Source: Paenibacillus_AR mesotrionivorans (lineage in GTDB: Bacteria > Bacillota > Bacilli > Paenibacillales > NBRC-103111). Taken from it: a stretch of 64,000 bases of DNA. The stretch spans positions 285,982 through 349,981 of the forward strand of contig NZ_JBJURJ010000007.1 of NCBI RefSeq assembly GCF_046098205.1, given 5' to 3'. The number at the start of each line of letters is the position of its first letter. Within the stretch, counting starts at the first letter, position 1. Below are positions 22,317-30,343 of the stretch, one piece after another. Made by a program: the position numbers and the translations under genes. Below the pieces are notes generated by a model, which was not told the DNA's origin, did no database searches, and worked only from the letters and a program-made list of their open reading frames with translations.

Positions 22317-23324
22317 ATGCGAGCGACCATTAAGGATATTGCCCGTGAGCTGGGTATTGGGTTCAGCACGGTCTCCCGGGCATTGAATCACAGCTATGGC
22401 GTTCACCCTGATACCATTTCCCTGGTGGAGAAGAAAGCCGCAGAGTTGGGTTATGTGCCCAATCTGGGAGCCAAGCAGCTGGTGGGCAAAAAAAGCGGTT
22501 TAATCGGCATTTTTATGCCTGAATTTGAGGTGGAGGCTACCCCGGAGCATCATGAATTCTTTCCGCCCATAAACAAGGCGTTGCGTGAGCTGGGTAAGGA
22601 TGCGGTTATTTTTCCGGTGCCCCATAACCGATACAGGCTGGGCAGTCTGAAGGAATGGGTGCAGCAGCGGAATCTGGAGGGCGGGGTGTTTATGCCGCCC
22701 TTCTGGAAGGGCCACCCGCTGATGAAGGAGGCGCTGAAGCTGAAGCTTCCCAGCGTCACTCTCAGCGATGCCCTAGGCCCGCAATGCTCACAGGTGCGCT
22801 CCGGCGACAGGGAAGGGGGAAGGCTTGCCGGTCAATTGCTGACGGAGTACGGCCACCGGATCATTGGCTATATCGACGGTCCGCCCGGTTTATCCATGTG
22901 CCAAGAGAGGGTGGAAGGTTTCCGGGAAGCGATGGCAAACGGGGCTGAACCTTCCACCATGAAGCTGTTGATGGCACAAGGGGATTTCAGCGGAGCCAGT
23001 GGAGGACAGGCTGTTATGAGGCTTCTAAGTGACTGCCCGGAAATCACCGCCGTCTGCTGCGCCAATGATCTGATGGCTATGGGCGCCATTACCGCTCTGG
23101 CTAAGGAAGGGCTCCGGGTTCCGGAGGATCTGTCGGTGATGGGCTATGACGGCGCTTTTTTTACAGCCTATATGAACCCTCCTTTGACTACAATCTGCCA
23201 TGACAACGCGCGGATCGGTGCCCGGGCAGTGGAGCTGCTGGCCAATCTGCTGAATGGAGGTCCCTCCCAAGGGGAGCGGATCGCTCCTTCCCTTGTGGTG
23301 CGGGATTCCGTTAAACGCTTATAA
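22317..23324 (+). CDS. LacI family transcriptional regulator
   Basis: A 335-residue LacI-type repressor. Residues 1-45 form the helix-turn-helix (ATIKDIARELGIGFSTVSRAL) and hinge. A periplasmic-binding-protein-like effector domain follows, with the signatures GYIDGPPGLSMCQERVEGF and CCANDLMAMGAITALAKEG. The ATG at 22317 has GAAGGGAGAT 6 bases upstream; an earlier in-frame ATG at 22299 would overlap this signal. It lies 27 bases after the amidohydrolase stop and shares its promoter. The two TAGGAAACGTTTCCTA palindromes upstream are the expected target, giving autoregulation. The effector is unknown. Confidence 0.92.
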   Translation: MRATIKDIARELGIGFSTVSRALNHSYGVHPDTISLVEKKAAELGYVPNLGAKQLVGKKSGLIGIFMPEFEVEATPEHHEFFPPINKALRELGKDAVIFPVPHNRYRLGSLKEWVQQRNLEGGVFMPPFWKGHPLMKEALKLKLPSVTLSDALGPQCSQVRSGDREGGRLAGQLLTEYGHRIIGYIDGPPGLSMCQERVEGFREAMANGAEPSTMKLLMAQGDFSGASGGQAVMRLLSDCPEITAVCCANDLMAMGAITALAKEGLRVPEDLSVMGYDGAFFTAYMNPPLTTICHDNARIGARAVELLANLLNGGPSQGERIAPSLVVRDSVKRL

Positions 23325-23386
23325 AAATTGGTGCGCACATCTTGACCAGGTGCTGCACCGAACGACATCGGACAATTCGTGGGCTA

Positions 23387-23425
23387 CTGCCGGATCATGC
23401 ATCAGCTGATCCGGCAGTTTTTTTT
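23387..23425 (+). terminator. terminator of the amidohydrolase-LacI operon
   Basis: CTGCCGGATCA pairs with TGATCCGGCAG (11-bp stem) and is followed by eight T residues. This is a strong intrinsic terminator. Confidence 0.9.
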
Positions 23426-23455
23426 GTTGGGGCAAACCTGGGAGAATGAGGGCGG

Positions 23456-23484
23456 TTGACCATCCCCCTGAATAATCCTATACT
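23456..23484 (+). promoter_or_regulatory. promoter of the membrane AraC regulator
   Basis: TTGACC (23456-23461) and TATACT (23479-23484) are separated by 17 bases, 83 bases before the ATG. A second TTGACT at 23491 has no matching -10 box. Confidence 0.6.
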
Positions 23485-23566
23485 TTAAGATTGACTCTAA
23501 ACTGCCAGGCTTGCTCTGATAAAATGATAAAGCGTCAACTGCTTTTCGGAAGGATGAACAGCGGCT

Positions 23567-25882
23567 ATGTTCCGATATATCGTGCAGTATGTGTTTACCA
23601 ATCAAAAAACCAGGCTGATCCTGATCCTGACGGTGGCCGTTTCCCTGTGCATCACGCTCATCGGGACCTATTCCTACTCCAAGTACCGGGAGGTGCTGGA
23701 TACGGAGCTCAACACACCCAATGTGGAGCTGCTGCAGATTAATGTGGATGTGACCAACCGGGCTTTCCAGGAATCCGACACCAAGGCGCTGGATGCCGCC
23801 TTTCACCCATATGTGCTGGATTTTCTGCGGAGTCCCCCAACTCCGGGACAGCAGCCCGAGCAGGTGCTGACGGATTATTTGGCCAGCTTGGCCAACCATC
23901 CCGACATCCGTTCCATTGCGGTGATCGCCTTTCAGCCCGGAGCAGCCTTATCCAGCAAGGACGGCTACGCCTCTACCTGGGAGAACGCAGCAGACCACAC
24001 CTGGTCCGGCTGGATACAGGAGCTGGAGACTAAGCCGCTTTTGGTCAAGCGCCGGATGCAGGGAGGCGAAGGCCCGGCCGGGCGGGTGGAGCTGCTTTCC
24101 CTGGCCAGACCGGTGGTACTGGAAGGTGCGGTGCGCGGCGCGGTGCTGGTGAATATGGATTATGACCGGTTTTTCTCCAAAATATATACCCATCTCTCCA
24201 GCCACCAATACGTATATGATCTGGAAGGGGAACTGATCTATCCCAAGCTGAACATCCCGGTCCCTCTCCCCGAAATGGACAAGGTGATGGCCTCCATCGA
24301 CGTGAATCCCTTCGCTTATGTGAAGGTAGCCGGGCAGGATTATATGGCCAACCAGGCCTTCTCCAATGTGACGGGCTGGCGGATGATTTCCCTGGTGCCT
24401 ATGGAGGAGCTGCTGAAAAATGTCCGCATGGCCCGGAACATGATGCTTCTGTTATCCCTCATTTCCATTGTGGTAGGCTGCTCCGCCATGTACTACTACA
24501 ATTACGCGGCATTCCGCCCCTTAAAGCGGATCAACAAGCTTCTGAGCCCGCTGCAAAAGTCGGTAGCCCAAGGAGATCTCCATTCGTTGGAGCCGGTAAT
24601 CGGCAAGCTGCTGCGGGATTTAAGCAAACAATCGGTGCTGGCTGAGCAGAGCCTGCCGGAGCTCCGGTCCAAATTTCTGCAGGATGTCCTGGGGCAGACC
24701 ATGGGCTCCCAAGAGATTCTGATCAAGTGGAGTCAGTATTTCCCGGACTGGCAGCCCGGTGGATTAGAGGTGCTGGCGGTTTCCGTGGACCATTACGGCA
24801 AGTGGGTGTCCGGGTATGCCGAGGAGGACCGGATGCTTCTGAAATATGCCCTCAACAATATTTTGCTGGAGGTGCTGGCGGAGCATTGGCGGGCTGTGAG
24901 CTTGCCGGTGGGCAAGGACGGCTACGCGCTGCTTCTCCAGGCGAAGGAGCAAGGAGCGGCAAGCCTGCACGAGGAGGCGGCCAGGCTGATCCGGGTTGTC
25001 GGGGAGTACCTGAGTATCTCTGTGTCCGTTGCGATCGGTTCTCCGGCAGCCGGTATTCTGGAGGTGGCCGGCACCTATGGGGAGGCCAGGGAGGCTCTCT
25101 TGCTCCGGCTGTATGAAGGCTACGGGCAGGTGCGGGATTACCAGACCACCGATCCGGGAAATGATGAAGAGGAGAGTTTCGCCGCGGAAAGCTGGAAGCG
25201 TGAGGTGCTGAATGCGGTGAACGCCGGAGATAAGGAAACGGCTGTCCAATGGGTCCGCAAGGGAATGGGGGAAGCCAGGAGGCACAGAATTCAGCCGGAA
25301 CGGGTATATAAGGCGGTGGAGGAGCTTGCGGAGGAGCTGATGAAGCTTCTTGCTGCAAGCGGCAGCAAGGCGCAAACGGCTAGCTATAGCGGACAAGGGC
25401 TGTCCACCACCCGCCTGGAGGATATTGAAGCTATGCTCACCGGAATGGCCGGTGAATTAGCGGAGGAGCGGAACCGCCGCAAGGAGACCAAGGAGCATCA
25501 ATTGGTGCAGGCTATGATCCGTTTTATGGAGGAGAATCTGCACAAGAGCATCGGGCTGCAGGATGTGGCCGATCACATCAATATGGGCATTTCCTCAGTG
25601 AGTACCATATTTAAGGAGGAAACCGGCAGCACCGTGTACGACTATCTGACAGCCTTGCGGATCGAGAAGGCCTGCGGGCTTTTGCGGGAAACTCCGTTGA
25701 AGATTGCGGACATCGCCACACAGGTCGGTTACCAAAATGAAAACAGCTTCATCCGGGCTTTCCGGAAGAGCAAATCCATCACACCGGGCAAATACCGGGA
25801 AACCAGCAAATATGCCAACGGATATGCAGATCCGCCAAAACCGCGCCATTCCGGGGTTTCTGAAGACCTGCCGGAAGAATGA
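23567..25882 (+). CDS. membrane-anchored AraC family regulator with extracellular sensor
   Basis: A 771-residue regulator of the type frequent in Paenibacillus. Residues about 15-35 form a first membrane helix (RLILILTVAVSLCITLIGTY). About 240 residues of Cache-like extracellular sensor follow, then a second helix (MMLLLSLISIVVGCSAMYYY), a cytoplasmic middle region with a diverged GGDEF-like fold, and a C-terminal AraC pair of helix-turn-helix motifs (IGLQDVADHINMGISSVSTI and IADIATQVGYQNENSFIRAF) ending PGKYRE. It reads in the same direction as a TctC-like binding protein and a KdgT-like permease, its probable targets. The ATG has AAGGA 12 bases upstream, which is rather far. Confidence 0.88.
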   Translation: MFRYIVQYVFTNQKTRLILILTVAVSLCITLIGTYSYSKYREVLDTELNTPNVELLQINVDVTNRAFQESDTKALDAAFHPYVLDFLRSPPTPGQQPEQVLTDYLASLANHPDIRSIAVIAFQPGAALSSKDGYASTWENAADHTWSGWIQELETKPLLVKRRMQGGEGPAGRVELLSLARPVVLEGAVRGAVLVNMDYDRFFSKIYTHLSSHQYVYDLEGELIYPKLNIPVPLPEMDKVMASIDVNPFAYVKVAGQDYMANQAFSNVTGWRMISLVPMEELLKNVRMARNMMLLLSLISIVVGCSAMYYYNYAAFRPLKRINKLLSPLQKSVAQGDLHSLEPVIGKLLRDLSKQSVLAEQSLPELRSKFLQDVLGQTMGSQEILIKWSQYFPDWQPGGLEVLAVSVDHYGKWVSGYAEEDRMLLKYALNNILLEVLAEHWRAVSLPVGKDGYALLLQAKEQGAASLHEEAARLIRVVGEYLSISVSVAIGSPAAGILEVAGTYGEAREALLLRLYEGYGQVRDYQTTDPGNDEEESFAAESWKREVLNAVNAGDKETAVQWVRKGMGEARRHRIQPERVYKAVEELAEELMKLLAASGSKAQTASYSGQGLSTTRLEDIEAMLTGMAGELAEERNRRKETKEHQLVQAMIRFMEENLHKSIGLQDVADHINMGISSVSTIFKEETGSTVYDYLTALRIEKACGLLRETPLKIADIATQVGYQNENSFIRAFRKSKSITPGKYRETSKYANGYADPPKPRHSGVSEDLPEE

Positions 25883-26035
25883 ACGATTGTTGGCCACCCC
25901 CGGGAGAGATATACTCAACTTGAGAAAACATTCACAAGAACCGTTGCCAGGCGGACGGGAGGTGGGGGAGCGGGCAGGTGTCCGGCAGGATGGACACGGC
26001 ACCGGACTTTCATATTGAAGAAACGGGGGATCGCC

Positions 26036-27070
26036 ATGAAGGGGACAAACGGATGGAGGATCTTGCCGGCCGCGGCGGGTCTCACAGGCATCGGCAAGCT
26101 GATGCTTGCGGCAGCGCTCGTGCTGTTATTGGCCTCCTGCCGTGGAGGGGAGGAGGGGGAGGATACGCGCAGCACCGCCTTTCCGAATAAGGCGGTTACG
26201 CTGATCGTGCCTTATGCCGCAGGAGGCGGAACCGATATTACCGCCAGAGCCTTGGCCAAGGCCGCGGAAAAACATCTGGGCCAGCCTATTGTCGTCCTCA
26301 ACCGTACAGGAGGCGGCGGCTCCATCGGGCTGATGGAAGGGGCCAATGCCAAGGGAGACGGCTACACCGTTACCTTCCTGCCTATGGAATTAACAACCCT
26401 TCCCCATCTGGGCCTGCTTCCGATAACCTACGAGCGGTTTGAGCCTATTGCCCAGACCAACTTCGATCCCTCGGCCTTGACTGTAAGAGCCCAGGCGCCA
26501 TGGAAAACCGCAGCCGAGTTTCTTGCTTACGCCAAAGCCCATCCGGGTGAGCTGAGAATCGGGAACGCGGGGACCGGCAGCATCTGGCATCTGGAGGCGG
26601 CGATTCTCGAGAAGGGCGCCGGTGTAACCTTCAGCCATATTCCGTATGAGGGGGCGGGGCCAGCCGTTTCCGCTCTGCTGAGCGGCTTCGTGGACGCGGT
26701 AACCGTAAGCCCCGCTGAGGTGAAGAAGCTGGTAACCGAAGGCAAGCTGCGCACGCTGGCCATCCAGGCGGCGGAGCGGACGGATGCCCTGCCTGGGGTG
26801 CCGACGCTCCAGGAGGAGACGGGGCTTGCCATCGGCTTTGTCGGAACCATGCGGGGGCTGGCGGTCCCCAAGGATACACCGGATGACATTACCCAGGTCC
26901 TGGCGGATGCCTTCATGAAGGGAACCGAGGAAAAGGAATTCCGGGATCATATGAAAGAAAACGGGTTAGGCCTCTTAGTCCGCAGCGGCGGAGAGTTCGG
27001 TCAGCAGCTGAAGAAAAGCCATGATTTGTTTGCCCGGCTGATCCCGGAGCTGGGATTAAGCCGCAAATAA
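26036..27070 (+). CDS. TctC/Bug-type substrate-binding lipoprotein
   Basis: A protein of about 344 residues of the tripartite tricarboxylate transporter receptor (TctC/Bug) family. A signal peptide ends in a lipobox LASC (Cys near residue 35). The mature part has the family signatures FPNKAVTLIVPYAAGGGTDITAR, VLNRTGGGGSIG, IGNAGTGSIWHLEA and VPTLQEETG. Such proteins bind carboxylates outside the membrane. The usual partners TctA and TctB are absent here; instead a KdgT-like permease follows 129 bases later. The ATG at 26036 has GGGGGA upstream; a TTG 21 bases earlier is possible. No close AraC box was identified, but the preceding membrane AraC gene suggests shared control. Confidence 0.85.
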   Translation: MKGTNGWRILPAAAGLTGIGKLMLAAALVLLLASCRGGEEGEDTRSTAFPNKAVTLIVPYAAGGGTDITARALAKAAEKHLGQPIVVLNRTGGGGSIGLMEGANAKGDGYTVTFLPMELTTLPHLGLLPITYERFEPIAQTNFDPSALTVRAQAPWKTAAEFLAYAKAHPGELRIGNAGTGSIWHLEAAILEKGAGVTFSHIPYEGAGPAVSALLSGFVDAVTVSPAEVKKLVTEGKLRTLAIQAAERTDALPGVPTLQEETGLAIGFVGTMRGLAVPKDTPDDITQVLADAFMKGTEEKEFRDHMKENGLGLLVRSGGEFGQQLKKSHDLFARLIPELGLSRK

Positions 27071-27076
27071 ATGAAG

Positions 27077-27133
27077 CAGAAACAGGTCCGGAGCGCCCAT
27101 AACAGGGGCGGACCGCCGGGCCGGGGCTTTCTG
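27077..27133 (+). other. hairpin between TctC-like and KdgT-like genes
   Basis: GGTCCG (27085-27090) pairs with CGGACC (27109-27114) inside an outer CAGAAA/TTTCTG pairing. There is no T run, so it is more likely an mRNA stabiliser or attenuator than a terminator. Confidence 0.3.
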
Positions 27134-27199
27134 CGCCCATTTTGAGGAATTATTTTCAATTAATGAAACAAAATACCATAACGAAAGGCTGATTCGACC

Positions 27200-28189
27200 A
27201 TGAATATCAAAAAAACCATCGACAAAATCCCTGGCGGCATGATGCTGATCCCGCTGTTCCTGGGTGCCATTGTCCATACCTTCGCGCCGGATTCCGGCAA
27301 ATACTTCGGCTCCTTCACCAACGGGCTGATGACAGGGACGGTCCCCATTCTGGCAGTTTGGTTCTTCTGTATGGGTGCCGGCATCAATATCCGGGCCACC
27401 GGTACAGTGCTGCGCAAGTCGGGTACGTTGGTTCTGACCAAAATCGCCGTGGCTTGGGGCGTAGCGGCTATCGCCTCCCTGTTCCTGCCGGAGGGCGGCA
27501 TCCAGACCGGCTTCTTCGCCGGATTGTCGGTGCTGGCCCTGATCTCCGTGATGGATATGACCAACGGCGGTCTGTATGCCTCCATTATGCAGCAGTACGG
27601 CTCCAAGGAAGAAGCCGGAGCCTTCGTGCTGATGTCCCTGGAATCGGGCCCGCTGGTCACCATGCTGATTCTTGGCAGCACCGGCCTGGCCGCATTTGAA
27701 CCCCATACCTTCGTAGGCGCAATCCTGCCTTTCCTGGTGGGCTTTGTATTGGGCAACCTGGATACGGATCTGCGCGACATGTTCAGCAAGGCGACCCAAA
27801 CCATGATCCCTTTCTTCGGCTTTGCGCTGGGCAACTCCATTGACTTGAAGGTGATTGTGGACACCGGCCTTCTGGGCATCCTGCTGGGAATCGCCGTGAT
27901 CATTATCACCGGCATCCCGCTGATTCTGGCCGACAAATTTATCGGCGGTGGCAACGGCACCGCAGGTCTGGCCGCATCCAGCACTGCCGGCGCAGCTGTA
28001 GCCAACCCCATGATCATTGCCAATATGAAGCCTGAGTTTTTGCCGGCGGCTCAATCCGCCACAGCACTTGTTGCCGCCTGCGTTATCGTCACCTCCATCC
28101 TGGTGCCGATTGTCACCGCATACTACTCCGGTTATATGAAGAAGCGCCAGGGGAAAAGCGCCAACGCGTCCTCCGTCCGGGCCGCCTAA
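27200..28189 (+). CDS. 2-keto-3-deoxygluconate permease-like transporter (KdgT family)
   Basis: A 329-residue integral membrane protein with about ten hydrophobic segments. The N-terminus MNIKKTIDKIPGGMMLIPLFLGA, the segment MDMTNGGLYASIMQQYGS and the later GGGNGTAGLAASSTAGAAVANP are typical of KdgT permeases, which import 2-keto-3-deoxygluconate from pectin breakdown by proton symport. AAAGG lies 13 bases before the ATG. The operon context with an extracellular carboxylate-binding lipoprotein and a sensor AraC protein fits uptake of sugar acids. No kdgK, kdgA or pectin lyase gene is adjacent, so the substrate assignment rests on family similarity. Confidence 0.85.
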   Translation: MNIKKTIDKIPGGMMLIPLFLGAIVHTFAPDSGKYFGSFTNGLMTGTVPILAVWFFCMGAGINIRATGTVLRKSGTLVLTKIAVAWGVAAIASLFLPEGGIQTGFFAGLSVLALISVMDMTNGGLYASIMQQYGSKEEAGAFVLMSLESGPLVTMLILGSTGLAAFEPHTFVGAILPFLVGFVLGNLDTDLRDMFSKATQTMIPFFGFALGNSIDLKVIVDTGLLGILLGIAVIIITGIPLILADKFIGGGNGTAGLAASSTAGAAVANPMIIANMKPEFLPAAQSATALVAACVIVTSILVPIVTAYYSGYMKKRQGKSANASSVRAA

Positions 28190-28199
28190 CAACATGAAG

Positions 28200-28244
28200 A
28201 AGCTGCATCCGCTCTCCGTAAGGGGAGCGGGTGCAGCTTTTTTT
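28200..28244 (+). terminator. terminator after KdgT-like gene
   Basis: AAGCTGCATCCGCTC pairs with GAGCGGGTGCAGCTT (with one G-T pair), followed by seven T residues. Confidence 0.9.
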
Positions 28245-28273
28245 GGGGGGATATATCCGCTTCTGAAAAAGAA

Positions 28274-29038
28274 TTAGGGGGTGCTGTCCCGAAGCATGGG
28301 ATTGGCCAGCTTGTACTTCACCAGCTCGGAAACCGTCACCATCCGATAGCCCCGTTTGTTCAGCTCGGGCAGGATGGTTTTGAGGGCTTCTACCGTTTGC
28401 GACCCGCCCTCCACATATTCATGCAGGAGAATGATATTGCCGTTCTCCAGATGATCCAGAACCCGGCTGACGATTTTCCCCACACCCGGGCGGCTCCAGT
28501 CCCTGGTGTCCTGCTGCCAGGACCACAGCACCACCACATATCCGTGCTGCCGCGCCAGGGCGATCAGCCTGTCATTATAGATGCCTCCCGGCGGGCGGAA
28601 CAGAGTGGGCTTTTGGCCTGTGGCCTCCCGGATCACCCTCTCCGTTTCCACAATCTCCTTTTCCAGCTTGCCAAAGGAGCGGTTGTTCAAAAACAGATGG
28701 TGGTACGTATGGTTCGCCAGCTCATGGCCCTCCTCGGCTTCCCGTCTGGCCAGCTCCGGATTGCGGCTGACCTTCTCGCCGATGGCAAAAAAGGTGGCTT
28801 TGGCGTTGTACTGCTTCAGCAGGTCCAGAATGAGGGCGGTGTTGTCCGGGTCCGGCCCGTCATCAAAGGTCAGTGCCACAATCTTCTGCTGCGTGGGCAC
28901 CTCCCAGATGATCTCTCCGGTAGATTCGTAATAACGCCTGTCATGGCGGGGGGCCTCCAGCTTATCACCAAACACGGGCAGGATGCCCAAGCTGATACTG
29001 ACGGCGGCGGCCAGCGCGGAATGACTCCATAGGTTCAC
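28274..29038 (-). CDS. secreted polysaccharide deacetylase (NodB domain)
   Basis: A protein of about 254 residues starting at a GTG at 29038 with AAAGGAAG 8 bases upstream. The upstream part of the open frame is Cys/His-rich and probably not translated. A signal-like segment (SALAAAVSISLGILPVFG) is followed by a NodB-type deacetylase domain. Its five motifs are present: TFDDGPDPDN, HELANHTYHH, RPPGGIYND, WSWQQDTRDW and ILLHEY. These supply the catalytic Asp, the metal-binding Asp-His-His triad and the catalytic His. It probably deacetylates peptidoglycan or another N-acetylated glycan, as in PdaA/PgdA-type enzymes. It stands alone on the minus strand. Confidence 0.88.
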   Translation of the reverse strand: MNLWSHSALAAAVSISLGILPVFGDKLEAPRHDRRYYESTGEIIWEVPTQQKIVALTFDDGPDPDNTALILDLLKQYNAKATFFAIGEKVSRNPELARREAEEGHELANHTYHHLFLNNRSFGKLEKEIVETERVIREATGQKPTLFRPPGGIYNDRLIALARQHGYVVVLWSWQQDTRDWSRPGVGKIVSRVLDHLENGNIILLHEYVEGGSQTVEALKTILPELNKRGYRMVTVSELVKYKLANPMLRDSTP

Positions 29039-29182
29039 AAGACCAGCTTCCTTTCCTGGTATTGGGGTCTTGTTAATATGGCAACATCCGCGGCATTCCA
29101 TACAGTGTAATTTCCTCCGAAGATGGTGCATCCGCCACCGGTATTCTTGTTTCCGGCGATAGCCGCCAAGCCGCTAAGGATT

Positions 29183-29367
29183 CTAACGGCGGGGAAAGAC
29201 CTTATTTCAGCGAAAACACCGCTTCAAAAAATCTAACGGCGGCCACAGACGCTATTTGGGCAGATACACCCGTCCCAAGCCCTTTTTTGGCCTAATAACG
29301 TCTCCTGCTTCCGTTAGATTTTCCAACCCCCTGTTTAAGGGCAAATAGCGTCTTTCACCGCCGTTAG
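29183..29367. repeat. CTAACGG intergenic repeat element, second locus
   Basis: Four units of about 26 bases lie in the gap 29039-29511. Two are direct (from 29183 and 29233, CTAACGGCGG...GACGCTATTTG) and two inverted (29293-29317 and 29341-29367). The layout matches the locus at 8762-8946, but three of the four copies here carry GGCGG where the first locus has GGACAC. No coding capacity was seen. Confidence 0.75.
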
Positions 29368-29421
29368 AACTTGGATATAGTCATTGAGATATATGGTAAT
29401 ACATGGTACTATCACAGATAA

Positions 29422-29435
29422 GGAACATATGTTCC
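29422..29435. promoter_or_regulatory. LexA (DinR)-like SOS box
   Basis: GGAACATATGTTCC is a perfect palindrome whose core GAACATATGTTC matches the Bacillus LexA/DinR box (CGAAC-N4-GTTCG type). It lies 77 bases upstream of the methyltransferase start. Confidence 0.5.
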
Positions 29436-29511
29436 TGACGCTTTTGAAACTTTATTCGTAATCAAACAAATATGCCGTAAAATTTACCTATTTAGGAGAG
29501 GGAGTGTCTGC

Positions 29512-30317
29512 TTGAACAAGGATTCTATTTGTAGAACAAACGTTATCGGTGCTGGTGAGGTCGGTGTCGCCAACTCGATCAACATGGATAAGAAGGTTAT
29601 ACATGAAACAAACAGCTTCTATTGGGATACAAAAGGAAATGACTACTTAGGGGCAATTGTGCTTCCTTTTTATGGAGCATTTGTCTCGGAAGAAAAACAC
29701 CAGCTTTTTGGTGATGTTTCAGGAAAAAAGATGTTGGAGATAGGCTGTGGGAACGGTCAGTCCTTGCAATATCAGGGGGACCGTAAAGCATCTGAATTGT
29801 GGGGGATGGATATATCAGAAAAACAAATCGAAAAAGCAATGCAACATTTGACCTCATGTGGTCTTTCAGCTAAATTGATTTGTTCCCCCATGGAAGAAGA
29901 ATGTGGCATACCCAAGGATTATTTTGACTTTGTTTATTCGATTTATGCCATAGGCTGGACTACCGATCTTGAGGGTACTTTTCGCCGAATCGCTTCTTAC
30001 TTAAAAAAAGATGGCGTGTTTATTTTTAGCTGGTCCCATCCTATACATAAATGTGTTGCTGCAGAAAATAATAGGCTTGCTTTAAGAAATGTTATTTTGA
30101 TGAATCTTGGTATTCGGCAGCTCTTGATGACGGTGAGCTAACATTATCGGATCGTAAACTTTCGACTTATGTAAATGCGCTGGCAAAAGCGGGGTTTCTC
30201 ATTGAGCAAATGATTGAGGAATCTGATGATCATATTATACAAACACGGGATAGCGAATTTGCAAGAAAGGCAAAGATGCTTCCTGTAACTTTTGTCATGA
30301 AAGCAAGAAAGCTGTAG
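29512..30317 (+). pseudogene. SAM-dependent methyltransferase, disrupted by a frameshift
   Basis: The first frame (29512-30141) has a class I methyltransferase core: KKMLEIGCGNGQSLQYQ, LWGMDISEKQIEKA and a Methyltransf_11-type middle section. At a run of three T residues at 30081-30083 the frame appears shifted. Restoring one T gives a continuous reading AFKKCYFDESWYSAALDDGE and onward to a stop at 30315-30317, adding a helical C-terminus (STYVNALAKAGFLIEQMIEE). The restored protein would be about 268 residues, a usual size. The gene is clearly more AT-rich than its neighbours, which suggests transfer. The TTG start has GGAGAGGGAG upstream; the ATG at 29584 lacks a ribosome binding site. It may be a true pseudogene or a sequencing error. 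Confidence 0.75.
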
Positions 30318-30343
30318 TTTGCGGCTTATGAGACGTCCTAGTC

